Below, in pieces: positions 52,001-59,001 of a stretch of 64,000 bases of DNA. Under the pieces are notes generated by a model. That model ran no database searches, was not told the DNA's origin, and saw only the letters and a list, made by a program, of their open reading frames with translations. A program made the position numbers and the translations under genes. The stretch's first letter is position 1, and each line of letters begins with the position of its first letter. Source of the DNA: Mactromeris polynyma (lineage: Eukaryota; Mollusca; Bivalvia; Venerida; Mactridae); the NCBI GenBank assembly GCA_032209605.1, contig JASFXZ010000018.1, forward strand, positions 4,901,904 to 4,965,903, in the 5' to 3' direction.

Positions 52001-54041
52001 TGAATCAATTGCGTGTTTGGTGGCGTTAAGACATTTAGTAAAGTACGTGTAAAACTGAACGTGTAATATCTCATTTAGTGGAAGTGGAGACAGAGGCAAT
52101 GAATACATCATTTGAGAGAGTAACTGTGACAGAAGATTTGTTTGTGTCAAACTGTAGAGTAACAATGGTTGATGTGATACCACCTGGGCGTGTGAAAGAC
52201 GTAACACTCATCAGTATAGACGATGAAGAACAACATGTCACCATCCAGTGGACACCTACAGGAGATGACAAAATATTCGGAAATGGTATGACTTTAGCGA
52301 AAACTTACAGTGGTACATTTATCTTTAGATGTTCCCTATTTTCTGATTTCTGAGAAGTATACGAAGTCATTTGAGTTGCTCCTACGGCTGTGTAAGTTCA
52401 TGACGTGCTGGTATGACAAGACAAACGGTACTTCTTACAGTTTACTTCTTTTTACTTTCTTACAACTTAAGGATATTTAGTAATTCGGCGTTGTCCACGG
52501 ATGATATTGATTTTTTCAGGTAGACAATATCCATGTCACCCTCACTGTGATAATCATTTTATTACGCCGAAAACTGTCTAGAATAATTAAACATTTTGTA
52601 CAAACTTTAACAGCTTGTAACTACACAGATACAGTCGATAACAGACTCTCTACTCTTATATTCAACCTTAATGTTAATAACATTTTGTACTGCTTAAACA
52701 ATGAACAAATATCACATATAGTTGAAAGAGTATCACTCTTTTTCAATCTACTTTAGATAATAACGATCACCTAGACCCTTGTTTGGACGAGAGTCACATT
52801 CCACTAATGTGTAGGTGCTTAATTTGATGACATCGACAATATTAGGGGTATGACTTTCACTTTGTCACATATCACGTGATATGCTCTCGGTGAATCATAG
52901 CGGCTAAATTACTCGTAATAGATTTGAAGTGTAAGAAAAACTATTGTAAAACCGTTGCTATTATAGCTTCAGATTACCGAATCCAGATGTCCGAAAGTTT
53001 GGACTATTTGTTGAAAAAATCCATCTTCGACCAACCAACTGATCTTAAGTACAATAATCTTGAAATCGATTTCAAAAATGGCAAGATGAAAGCAAAGTTT
53101 CAAATGGAGAAAGCATCAATCCGGTCGAGAATAGTTTTCTTTGGTGTACAGGCAGTTGACGATGTGGGAAACATAGGAGAGATCTCTAATATCTTACAAC
53201 TCATCGTGCAAGCTGAAGTGGACACAAAGGAACAACCGGCGGAAGTAAATGTTGGTATGGTAGTTGGTGTTGTTGTATCACTCACAGTTGTCGCCACCAT
53301 CGTCATCGTGGGTCTACTCTACTATTTCAAGAAACCATGGAGAGGTAAATGTATAAGCCGTCATTTTTTGTTCATGTAAGCTCTTGTATATCAACATATC
53401 TACACTATGATTTCAACAATATGCTACGGCGTTAACTAGATATAGTATACAGAATATCCGGCCATCAGAATATGTATCCTGTTGGCAAGAGCAAGTAATT
53501 TGAAACTATATGTTCAAATGAAACAGTACCTGGGACGACTGATAAATATTCAAGAATCACATCCATTAAAACATACCAAAGTTAACATAAATTAGCGCTG
53601 CTATGGGATTTACAGCATCTTCTGTCAGTGGTTTCTTTTCAAGAAAACGCAACATGTGATGTCATTACTTGCAAGCATCAAACACTATTTACTCAATATG
53701 GTCACTTCGCTTTCATATTGCCATATTGGACAAATATTGCTCACTGTCAATATATGTTGACGTCCCATGTGACGTTTTCTCTTCAAATAAGAGGTTGGAA
53801 ATCGTACAGCGGCGCTAAGATGTTGCTCTCTGCTAATCATGAACTTGCTAGATATTCTACCATAATTGGTGTCGCTGGTTTTCTGTCCACAGTAACTGTC
53901 ACAGCAGATGCCAACATTGCGGACAGTGTTTTTGAAGATGACATCTTGCCTACACTGAAACAAACACCATCACGAGATAGATTCAACAATCAGCTTCGTT
54001 TTCAATCTGAGGTATTTCAGATTGATTATGTCGACGAGTAG
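27919..54041 (+). CDS. CLCA: calcium-activated chloride channel regulator (CLCA family), 14 exons
   Basis: Joining 14 GT-AG exons gives 2,907 nt, 968 residues, a usual length for the family. Order: signal peptide (about 1-22); CLCA N-terminal domain (23 to about 300) with zinc metallohydrolase motif HEWGHLRWGLRDE at 155-167, both histidines and both glutamates present; von Willebrand A domain (about 314-490) with metal-site residues DVSGS 320-324, Thr390 and Asp418 in TDGKD; beta-rich region and fibronectin-like part with PPGRVKDV; one membrane helix (about 857-880); short tail. CLCA proteins are secreted or membrane-anchored, cleave themselves, and in mammals raise TMEM16A channel activity through the VWA domain; that partner is not shown here. 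Exon phases agree throughout, so no exon seems to be missing. Least certain are the exon 8/9 border, the exon 4 acceptor and the last exon. Confidence 0.92.
28446..29775 (-). mobile_element. 5'-truncated LINE (non-LTR retrotransposon), reverse-transcriptase C-terminus
   Basis: The minus strand encodes, with frameshifts, HLGKTEC, DSVKYLGLAIDKHLNCE, LASALVQCHNDYSCSAWYVG, LNKKLKDKLQVAQNKIIRFV, a frameshifted LNHAFNIYHEKCPSYIN, then TFYYQTITDWNALPDFIKTI ending in a stop at 29,027-29,029. This is the familiar C-terminal part of Jockey/CR1-type LINE proteins. The 3' untranslated part ends at about 28,446 with AATAAATCTATCTATCTATA, the short tail repeat typical of such elements. Several indels and stops make it dead. 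It lies antisense in CLCA intron 1. Confidence 0.85.
29776..30906. other. CLCA intron 1, no recognisable feature
   Basis: Apart from short ORFs of no known type, I see nothing in this stretch on either strand. Confidence 0.4.
30907..31209 (+). CDS. unassigned 100-codon intronless ORF in CLCA intron 1 (FF-domain-like)
   Basis: An ATG at 30,907 opens a 100-residue frame ending in TAG; an in-frame stop lies four codons upstream, so the ORF is self-contained. Composition is protein-like: an acidic N-terminus (EDNEISENEAKDD), a lysine-rich helical middle, an acidic end. The stretch LVWFDNIKKDPTYKAI followed by EEALKYAILKRRFLFDKVL resembles an FF domain (aromatic W, then DPxYxAI, then a basic helix) as found in splicing and elongation factors; this is by eye and tentative. 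AATAAA at 31,401-31,406 could serve as its polyadenylation signal. It could be a retrocopy of one or two exons of a larger gene, or a small nested gene on the same strand as CLCA. No A-tail is visible. Confidence 0.5.
   Translation: MKEDNEISENEAKDDIFEDMKSTYRKAMMNIFANKLVWFDNIKKDPTYKAIKKMEEGYEAEEALKYAILKRRFLFDKVLGSYDIPQLEVDEDAKLMDDSS
31210..32619. other. CLCA intron 1, decayed repeats
   Basis: Two diverged phrases, 'caatgcaatccattgaaaactaa' (31,515) and 'gaactgcaatcccttcaaaactaa' (31,690), suggest an old tandem or dispersed repeat. Nothing coding was recognised. Confidence 0.35.
32620..33350 (-). mobile_element. LINE C-terminal remnant
   Basis: On the minus strand about 32,625-32,915 reads ALTRFRVSFHILHIEVDRWT, then CHFCNSLEDEFHFLFECKVF, one in-frame stop, and IPFYYRQHPNILKFGELLQS. 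This is the zinc-knuckle-like tail shared by many LINE polyproteins (CxxC...EDExHFLFxC). Upstream on that strand, 33,159-33,350 is open and may be an older part of the same protein. It belongs to a different LINE type from 28,446-29,775. Confidence 0.75.
33722..34647. mobile_element. hAT-type non-autonomous element (926 bp)
   Basis: Ends are TAGTGATGG and CCATCTCTA (9-bp inverted, one mismatch). They are flanked by 8-bp direct repeats CATACTTG (33,714-33,721) and CATATTTG (34,648-34,655), one mismatch, as expected for hAT insertions. The subterminal region is rich in CGATAATCG / CGATTA. Inside, a roughly 95-bp segment ('attcaaattttatagttataaaccggtgtc') is duplicated near 33,885 and 33,975. 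No transposase. Confidence 0.75.
34656..35277. other. CLCA intron 1, nothing recognised
   Basis: A+T-rich, with one 70-codon ORF of no known type. A tRNA-like fragment 'ggtaagatggctggaggtcattggtttaatcccggcc' (35,041-35,080) has a B-box-like GGTTTAATCCC. Confidence 0.35.
35278..35765 (-). repeat. tandem trimer of a tRNA-derived unit
   Basis: Three units of about 185-190 bp, each with 'aaatcaag(a/g)ggaaaa', then on the minus strand an A box (GAGCGCTGTATACC or GTCGGTAGACCGCC type) and a B box (GGGTTC(A/G)GGTCCC or GGTTCGATCCCC type), then 'ggcatttgagactcatccaccat...gtcgaacac'. Heads lie at about 35,300-35,375, 35,485-35,560 and 35,670-35,745. The third keeps the best A box (TAGCGCAGTTGGTAGAGCGC). 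This is a SINE multimer and not a set of tRNA genes: the heads lack good cloverleaves. Confidence 0.65.
35766..36542. other. CLCA intron 1, nothing recognised
   Basis: No convincing coding, RNA or repeat signal apart from a short CATCAT run at about 35,986. Confidence 0.4.
36543..36840. mobile_element. foldback / MITE-like element plus a third arm copy
   Basis: Arms 36,546-36,610 and 36,651-36,715 are inverted over about 65 bp with few mismatches (motifs ATCTTATCTAGTTGACCACT and its complement) around a 40-bp loop. A further copy of the right arm with its TAACACGAATCT flank lies at 36,749-36,838. Transcribed RNA would form a long hairpin in the CLCA pre-mRNA. Confidence 0.7.
37116..37768. 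repeat. 20-bp tandem repeat, block 1 (CLCA intron 1)
   Basis: Degenerate units of TCATTCATTACGGAAACTC type, 18-21 bp, mixed with CTTATTATGG and CAGTTACGG variants. A larger repeat of about 120 bp beginning near TTATTATGGATACTC is visible at 37,255, 37,372 and 37,470. ORFs of 77-95 codons are artefacts. Confidence 0.9.
38013..39345. repeat. 20-bp tandem repeat, block 2 (just upstream of CLCA exon 2)
   Basis: Units CTCATCCATTACGGAAACT (19 bp) and CTCATCCATTACGAGAAACT (20 bp) alternate, with TTTCATTACGG and ACGTTAAACG variants. It ends 335 bp before exon 2. It is separated from block 1 by about 240 bp of unique sequence. A 245-codon frame is open by chance. Confidence 0.9.
39680..39956 (+). CDS. 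CLCA: CLCA exon 2
   Basis: Acceptor TCCTTCCAG, donor CATG/GTAATT, 277 nt, phase 0 to 1. Encodes residues 58-149 with VYFSNIKVVIPRSW (family: the FxNVxILIPxTW element) and GEYMHLPTRFMLNE, which leads into the metal site. It follows an 11.6-kb intron. Confidence 0.9.
40712..40829 (+). CDS. CLCA: CLCA exon 3 (zinc-binding HExxH)
   Basis: Acceptor TTCTGTTTTAG, donor AACAG/GTGACT, 118 nt. Encodes VIVHEWGHLRWGLRDEY, the hallmark of the CLCA metallohydrolase. The glutamate needed for catalysis is retained, so the protein is predicted to be active. Confidence 0.95.
41204..41440 (+). repeat. dispersed non-coding repeat, copy A (CLCA intron 3)
   Basis: Shares 'ccattccttgctcc', 'cccttgcacctcctca', 'tgttttatggactgttg', 'tgtggggaggcactgtct' and 'gttccctgtaac' with the minus strand of 48,998-49,217. 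A C9 run lies at 41,240. Class unknown. Confidence 0.6.
41447..41915 (+). repeat. two direct copies of a ~155-bp sequence (CLCA intron 3)
   Basis: Segments starting near 41,447 and 41,757 share 'agcagtatat(t)aaacgctt', 'cgagcg(g/a)cgagagaat', 'cacat(t/c)actgct(g/a)cacatgtt', 'ttaatggacga' and 'tttccgtcc'. Confidence 0.65.
42066..42228 (+). CDS. CLCA: CLCA exon 4 (cysteine-rich)
   Basis: 163 nt ending GATAGT/GTAAGT. The acceptor is taken as the second of two AGs (TTCACAGAG): the first would put a TAG three codons in, the second keeps the frame open. The protein is cysteine-rich (SCIPDTRCD, YCNFCPD) and ends SIMSGQYVDS, matching the family's ASIMFAQ-VDS stretch. Confidence 0.8.
42392..42853. 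repeat. GAT-rich imperfect microsatellite (CLCA intron 4)
   Basis: Interrupted (GATGAY)n with larger units containing GTTGGTGTTATTTGTGATGA of about 60-80 bp. An acidic 141-codon frame (DDDDGG type) is low-complexity and not counted as a gene. Confidence 0.85.
43046..43187 (+). CDS. CLCA: CLCA exon 5
   Basis: 142 nt between CGTTAAAG and AACA/GTAAGT. Encodes IKLFCDKDSP then FAPNEQNEICKYKSAWEVM, which parallels the family's VEFC...HNKEAPNKQNQKCN..STWEVI segment. Phase 0 in, phase 1 out. Confidence 0.92.
43760..43866 (+). CDS. CLCA: CLCA exon 6 (VWA start, metal-site DxSxS)
   Basis: 107 nt between GATACAG and ATGGCG/GTAAGT. Ends in TVLVLDVSGSMA, the first strand of the VWA domain with the Asp-x-Ser-x-Ser metal ligands. 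Confidence 0.95.
44394..44618 (+). CDS. CLCA: CLCA exon 7 (VWA core)
   Basis: 225 nt, 75 complete codons, between ACCGACAG and CGG/GTAATT. Includes GSRIARLKQTTDF, GSWLAIVTFETTA and GGATCIGCGIDEAI. Thr390 aligns with the third metal-site residue of the domain. Confidence 0.95.
44945..45540. repeat. 46-bp tandem repeat, about 13 units (CLCA intron 7)
   Basis: Unit: TGATACCATGCTGCAAACAC, GTGACATATTACGCC, TAGTCAAATTG. Units become more diverged toward the right (TAGTTATATAATGATACC form), suggesting older units there. Confidence 0.9.
45580..45800 (+). repeat. tRNA-derived SINE (CLCA intron 7)
   Basis: Head with B box GCGGGTTCGAATCCCATCC (about 45,617), then the body 'gaggaagctatccagctagtttgtgagaggtcgg' and 'ggttttaaccatgtg', and the end 'ttgaaaagtcacgatatgac...aaaacattaaacacgac'. 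This body and end are familiar from widespread bivalve SINEs (general knowledge). The A box is decayed. Confidence 0.6.
46042..46300 (+). CDS. CLCA: CLCA exon 8 (VWA end)
   Basis: Acceptor TTTCTGCAG, then LLESSDAGTGEIILITDGKD with the last metal-site Asp. I end it at GCTG/GTGACT (46,300), because phase 1 then joins exon 9 correctly; the donor is weak. Alternatives at ATG/GTTCGT or TTC/GTTATG with a different exon 9 acceptor would change a few residues at the border. Confidence 0.8.
46650..47370. repeat. dispersed repeat remnant (CLCA intron 8)
   Basis: Its ends (46,660-46,700; 47,270-47,365) resemble 3,095-3,320, with unrelated sequence between. Probably an old element with a later insertion. 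Confidence 0.35.
47467..47666 (+). CDS. CLCA: CLCA exon 9
   Basis: 200 nt ending GCTCAG/GTTTGT. Starts at TTGCTTCAG (47,467) for phase 1, or 10 bp earlier at GTTTTAG (47,457) if exon 8 ends in phase 0. Encodes INMLTSSVVRFGFVID and ISLSIPNIAQ, equivalent to the family's post-VWA beta region. A tandem repeat begins about 25 bp after the donor. Confidence 0.8.
47690..48085. repeat. 57-65-bp tandem repeat starting next to the exon 9 donor
   Basis: Six to seven units of CCAAAACCGAAACCACACTT, GATTTATCAGAACATCC, ATTTACTCTACCCTAACACT. The first, diverged unit starts about 25 bp into intron 9. Some units carry an extra AAATCTT. Confidence 0.9.
48998..49217 (-). repeat. dispersed non-coding repeat, copy B (CLCA intron 9)
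   Basis: Reverse-oriented relative of 41,204-41,440; on the minus strand 'accattccttgctcc', 'ccttgcacctcctca', 'tgtggggagacattgtc' and 'gttccctgtaac' align. A 72-codon ORF across it is incidental. Confidence 0.6.
49546..49807 (+). CDS. CLCA: CLCA exon 10
   Basis: 262 nt between TTCTTCTAG and CAAG/GTAATC. Encodes EGDYEVTVTL, YASVSKTLYPVINANVTATV and VTLADNGQG, matching the family's conserved beta-domain followed by LLDNGAG. Confidence 0.93.
50100..51215. repeat. 21-bp satellite, about 50 units (CLCA intron 10)
   Basis: Unit GATGTGTAACGCGTACGTGGA with many point variants (ACGTGTACGTGTA, ACATTTACTTTGA). It is CpG-rich (GCGTACG) unlike the surrounding intron. Minus-strand frames of up to 254 codons (7-residue repeat like LHISTYA) follow from 21 = 3 x 7. 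Confidence 0.95.
51555..51710 (+). CDS. CLCA: CLCA exon 11
   Basis: 156 nt between TGTATTTCAG and ACCG/GTTAAA. Encodes NDGIYSAYINPDCLAPGRMS (family: KNDGVYSRYF...NGRYS) and IKVTAHG. Confidence 0.92.
52079..52285 (+). CDS. CLCA: CLCA exon 12 (fibronectin-like)
   Basis: 207 nt between CTCATTTAG and AATG/GTATGA. Encodes VIPPGRVKDVTLISI and HVTIQWTPTGDD, parallel to the FPPGQITDL...LTWTAPGDD segment of other CLCA proteins. Confidence 0.92.
52973..53344 (+). CDS. CLCA: CLCA exon 13 (end of ectodomain and membrane helix)
   Basis: 372 nt between ATAGCTTCAG and AGAG/GTAAAT. Encodes IQMSESLDYL, FFGVQAVDDVGNIGEISNI (family: FIAIQAVDKxxLxSEISNI), then a membrane helix GMVVGVVVSLTVVATIVIVG and the positive stop FKKPWR. 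The protein is thus predicted to be membrane-anchored with a large outer part. Confidence 0.9.
53794..54041 (+). CDS. CLCA: CLCA exon 14 (cytoplasmic tail and stop)
   Basis: Starts after AATAAGAG, phase 1, and runs 82 codons to TAG at 54,039-54,041. Ends in an acidic region with FEDDILPTL and VFQIDYVDE. The neighbouring AG two bases upstream gives an early stop. If the last intron is retained, the protein would end at 53,379, about 11 residues after the exon 13 border. Tail sequences vary in the family, so homology does not help. Confidence 0.6.
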
Positions 54042-54737
54042 TCTATATAGGAGCAGGACATATTCAACAGGCAGATATTCTCAATATATCTTACCGTTCC
54101 TTAATTAACAACTATTTGTTTTGAATACTATGTTGTGACATAATATCTTCAAAGTGTTTTTGTCGCTGACTGTTCCATGGTCACACTGCTGTTGTAATAC
54201 ATATTTATGTTCGTTTATTGTGTTCCTTTTGAGTTTGTATATGTGTGCACGTATATATATACTTTTATGTCTGCTTTTCCTGGATACTATGGACTGGTAC
54301 TCAAGTGCAAGTACGTTAAGAATGCGCTAAATCCGCCTTCAGACCAGACAGTATTGGGAAGTAGGTTATAGCATGTTTAAAGGGAATTTCTAAGATTCGT
54401 GGCTGGTCCTCGAAATATTGGACTAATTATTGAGAGTAATGCAGAAAAAGGCTGCTGTAAATCTTTAGCTTTTAAAATAAATTTCGCCGTCCGTTACCAA
54501 AAAACAATGTGTCAAAACAACATACGCCAATAAAGCCGGGTGTTTTGGACAAGACGATATTAATTTTGTCAGATCATATGAACTCAAAGCTCATACAATT
54601 TGAAGAAAATCGCGAGAGAAAAGGGGGAACATTGCTGGGGTTATGAGTCTTGTTCAAGAATTTTGCAACTTTCCAATTTCATCAAATTCTTGAACAAGCT
54701 TTATCAGTTCCAATTGTTTTCCCAATTTTAAAAAATT
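54042..54737 (+). other. probable CLCA 3' untranslated region and intergenic gap
   Basis: It follows the stop at 54,041 and ends where the duplicated block begins. No ORF. Contains the candidate polyadenylation signal noted below. Confidence 0.4.
54476..54481 (+). terminator. candidate polyadenylation signal of CLCA
   Basis: AATAAA about 435 bp after the stop codon, the first clear one downstream; no other support. Confidence 0.4.
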
Positions 54738-54972
54738 GCGCAAATTGCAAAGTTTTGTATTATGTTCAATTTGTTTCGCAAACCAAATAGGCTATATATA
54801 GGTGTTTAAGTCCCTGACTTATGGTATGTTACAATAGCTATATGTGTGATGATGCACGTGTTCGTTATGGCACCATCACTTAGTAAACAGTACACAGTTT
54901 GACACTTCAACAAACAAATGTACGTGTCCGGTTTTCAGGGGTAAAATATCGTATAATATCTGTCAGCGGGCG

Positions 54973-55378
54973 CACAAAGACGTCCGGAAATCAGAGAGTC
55001 CGGTATTCAGAGAGTCTTATACGTTGAATTAATAAGAAGAACAAACTGGACTTCAAAAATACGCCTGATTTATGATTATTTCGGTTTTCAGCGAGTTTAA
55101 TGTTTTTTTCAAAACACAATGATAAATGGCAATGCGGTTTACTTACATACTTTCAGATACTGTTGATTCAAAACCGCGTAAACAAATAAACAATACAATC
55201 TCTTAATGAATGAAAATCAGGTCTAAAGTGATGTTTCTTTACTAGATTTGGACTGCTCAATAATTGTAACGGCTCAACGTTTTAACAATGTCCACAATCA
55301 ATTAGAATTCAAATCCTCTCTATAGTATTTGTTACATTTTGCTAATTAATACTTACAATCTTCTTTAGATGCCGACAC
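54973..55378. other. extra segment in copy 2 (or deletion in copy 1)
   Basis: Copy 1 reads straight from GCGGGCGC to TCTGTTTCTGGTTTCAG (25,055-25,080). In copy 2 the same two phrases are about 405 bp apart. The ends show no clear inverted repeats or target duplication. It contains 'gtccggaaatcagagagtccgg', a short internal duplication. Confidence 0.55.
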
Positions 55379-55399
55379 TCTGTTTCTGGTTTCAGTCAT

Positions 55400-56184
55400 G
55401 TAAAGTGTAGTATCGATCACGCTCGAGTTGATCACATAAAGCACGGACATATCGTGCAATGTTGCCTATAGCTATATGTTATTATGTAAACGGTGGCATA
55501 TAACTATTAACAACAGAATGAACGTAGAAATGAAAGAGAAAATTGAGAATATAGATTTAAAATGATTCGGTACAAACAAGATCAGCCATGCCAAAAAGAG
55601 TTTATCACAATGATTATTATACTGTATACTATATATAATGGGACCTTAGAAAAGCGGCTCCATATCGCTTATAGACGTGATTTTAATATCGATGCTGAAT
55701 ATATAGCAGACCGATAAAAATGCTCTTTACGGTCATATTATTCAGGTGGTCTTTAAGTCATGTATTACTGTAGTCACTGAAAAATAAACACCGAATTAGA
55801 TTTTAACATTTGCGTGAATTATCGTCATCATACAACCCTGTCACTTTACCCAATGCTCCTATGAAACTCAGAATATCGAAAATATCGTGATTTTTTTAAA
55901 TTACAAACCTGACGATATTGGTTTGTATACATAAGTTCAACACATAACTATTGTTTCATGCTTGTGGTGGGTTATAACTAAGTTTTGAGTTATACACTGG
56001 TTTGTCTAGTTTGATATCTATACATCGCCTTTTCTAAATTCATGTATTTGCGATAGTGGTTAATATAGAAATATTTTACCGAGCCAAACACAACATACGC
56101 GATTGTTCGGAAGATTCGTTATTCAGTTACTCGATATCATCATTTATGAACATTTTAGTTGAATGTTCCATGTAACATCTTGCA
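55400..56184. other. second extra segment in copy 2
   Basis: Lies between TTTCAGTCAT and GAATTCACACATAT, which are about 45 bp apart in copy 1 (25,072-25,120). No coding or transposon ends were recognised. Confidence 0.5.
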
Positions 56185-56663
56185 TGAATTCACACATATT
56201 GTAACAAGACAATATACAAACTCGTACTGTCATTCAATATGTTAGTCCATGCAATAGCATACGAGGACACTTTGAAAACTATTTTCTTCCTGATTTATAT
56301 ACTTAAGAAAATTAGTTATATGATTCCATTTTACCTTGTCACAAAGTTGAGTTAAGTACGTTTTAAGAAATAAGAACTTGATAATGTGAGCCGTCAGTCG
56401 TTACTATGGTAATTGGAAAGTTCATCGTTGTAAACTAGCGCATCTTAGTCGTTCATAAAATAAATTAAGAAAGTTTCAAATTTGCGTTCATTATTTTTTA
56501 GTTTTATTATCCTGGGTAAAATAAGAATCTCGTGGTAAAAATAACCCGATTATTGTTATCGTCTCTCGTATTTCCAAGAGTTACCAAAACAAAGGGAAAT
56601 AATCGAGATACCATAGTCAAGATTAACATTATGAATGTCTTCCCATTTCCCCTTGAACGTTAA

Positions 56664-59001
56664 CACTGGTATGCAACCATGTCAATGCGTGATGCAGTTC
56701 TAAACGACGACACGTCATCGATTCGCAACGAAAAATGCAATCGCTTCTCTCCGCTAATGGGGACATGCAGACCATTTCGCTGTATGGAAGTCTAAAATAA
56801 TTAAGTTCCGGAGACGATCGTGATTTTTCTTGGCTGCGTAATTTAACGTTTGACAGTATGTAATCCCAGCTTATGTATTCAATGTTATGTTTTCGGAAAT
56901 TATACGGATAAACAAAATCATTGGCACAATTGTACAACTGAGGTTTAAGAAATATTATTAAATATCATTTATTTCAGTAAATATACTGTAAACGGCAATG
57001 GAATAATGCACAACAAGAGTTTTAATGAATTTTATACTCATGTTATATAAAATCATGTGCACTTGATCTATTTTCGATGTAAAATAAAGCTTTGATTTGG
57101 TGTTAAATGATGTTATCGATGCCTCAACAAATGTCACCATTACTAAACGAAATCAAATATTATGTCATCGTTTCTAAACAAAGGTGTTACAGATACTAAA
57201 CGACGACCATGGGAGTTTCCTATGATGATGGAGAATCTGTTTTCGTTAATACGCTGGAACTAAGTAATATTGTGGTCGTGGAATCGACAGAGATGCAAGC
57301 CAGACCTGAGCAACACACCTTACCTATTGGAATAATTAGCTTACCAGTCTGTTTATTGAGAAACACATTGTTAGGATCACATTCTATATCCCTACCAAAC
57401 ACAGTAAAAGAACGTGATTTAAACTTCACTTTGCCATCACATATTAAAAACTGCAAAAATGACAATTTTTCATGTTTATAATAACGTATACAATGCCTTA
57501 CTGCCTTCTCTGCGCTGTCATTCCATATGTCGAAAAGCTGCATTAAAATCGGTGATCCGGAAACAGAAGTAGAAGAAAAGCGAAACAGGTCGATGCAAGT
57601 GTATACAACTTAAATGATTTAAACAAAACAAAACAAATTTTATTTGTGTATCAATAAAGAATCCCCAATTAAAAATTAATAGAAGTACCTTTCTATAAAA
57701 ACTCATTTATTGTATATGTGTATAGAAATTACATTGTTTTGTGTGTAGACCACTTATGCGAAATAAGCTATACTTATAAATGTATTACAATCGATTTGTT
57801 TTCCGGTCAATCAATTTCCACTTAGATTCTTTTTCGTGTTTGAATCACTATTTTTATAGAATTACTGAACAGGCCGGTTAGCGAAGTTTTTTTAAACGCT
57901 TGACTACCAGAATTGAAATCGGGGTCAGCTGGCTACGGTCAATGAGAAGTAATTCGCCTCCAGTTACTTTTCCAGCGGAGCCGAGAAATGCACTGGTTGT
58001 GAGAAATAGAATTGTATTAGATCCCAGGTGTATCCTATATAGACTGACAATGTCTGTATATGACATTTAAATTATCAAAACCATCATTGTTCAGTAAGGG
58101 TGCAAGCAAACGTTAGTAGTCCGCCGGTAAACAATTTCATGGCGTTTGCATACAAATGCATCCATGGTGGTCATTGTCCACACTGGACTGGACTGGAACA
58201 ATTTGGATAACGGTGGTAAAAGGAGTATTCCTGTCAGCGCGAGGTAACTCTGACTTCTTACTCTAGTTTAGGGAATGGAATTCTGATCGTAGGTTGTAGA
58301 CAGAAGATTTGCAGCAACTATGATAAAATAAGCAATTCGTTCTATAAACATTTATATAAAAAGAAACACATTGAATTCAAGAATAAGTGTACGCTCTTAC
58401 TATTTTACTAACAGAGATTCGTAATTGATCGCTTGTTATCCAGAAACAAAATTAAAAACGCTTAGAAACTATTCCATTTGCATTAATGCTTTCGTTTAGA
58501 GATCATTATATAAAATCCGATTTCGTTAAGACATGACACACTCTGCGAGAAACCATGACATTCGAAGAAAATTTAATCGTAAAATGTACAGTTACCAGGC
58601 GTTATTTTTGTGTGAAATTAGTTGTTTTGGCATTATATGGACAATGTTATACTGAGAAAATCAAAGTTGTGATTAAAATGTATGTTTTTAAGCCATTGAA
58701 CTGCAATGATAAAATGCACTCCAAAGTAAACGATTCTAAACGATAATGTGACAAAATACCAATTTCACTCGTACTAGTGTAGCCGAAATAAATACTGAAG
58801 GACATAGACATGCACCGTGGTTCATACCCTGGCTGAAAAACGAAGAAGAAACATTTGCTCTGTTTTAAAAACAACATAAGATACATACTTACCGAGATGT
58901 GTCCTCATAAGAGGAGAGAAGCGATGACATTTTTCGTTGCGAATCGATGACGTGTCGTCGTTTACAACTGCATCACGCATTGACATGGTTGCATACCAGT
59001 G
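56664..59001 (-). mobile_element. 2.34-kb insertion with 103-bp terminal inverted repeats
   Basis: Arms 56,664-56,766 and 58,899-59,001 are inverted copies with about ten differences, beginning CACTGGTATGCAACCATGTC. In copy 1 the site is uninterrupted (CTTGAACATTAATCTAG at 25,428-25,444). In copy 2 it is split as GAACGTTAA / ATTAATCTAG, so TTAA (or TTA/TAA) appears on both sides. This fits a DNA transposon that targets TTAA or a 3-bp TWA site; the family is undecided. The CACTG start also recalls CACTA elements, but the flank does not fit a simple direct duplication there. See the next entry for its possible gene. Confidence 0.75.
57345..58986 (-). CDS. possible spliced gene inside the 2.34-kb insertion, unassigned
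   Basis: On the minus strand three exons can be joined in frame. Exon 1 (58,986-58,893) starts with ATG inside the terminal repeat: MSMRDAVVNDDTSSIRNEKC and on, 31 codons plus 1 nt, donor CTCG/GTAAGT. Exon 2 (58,053-57,908) follows ATATACAG and encodes DIVSLYRIHLGSN, SAFLGSAGKVTGGELLLIDR, to CTG/GTAGTC. Exon 3 (57,450-57,345) follows TTTTTGCAG and encodes FLICDGKVKFKSRSFTVFG, ending ACTG/GTAAGC. A phase-1 continuation at 57,147-56,958 would add about 60 residues and a stop, with AATAAA just before that stop. Phases match at each join. Two donors and the third acceptor are strong; acceptor 2 and donor 2 are weak. No family recognised; it may be a transposon protein, a captured gene or chance. 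Confidence 0.3.
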
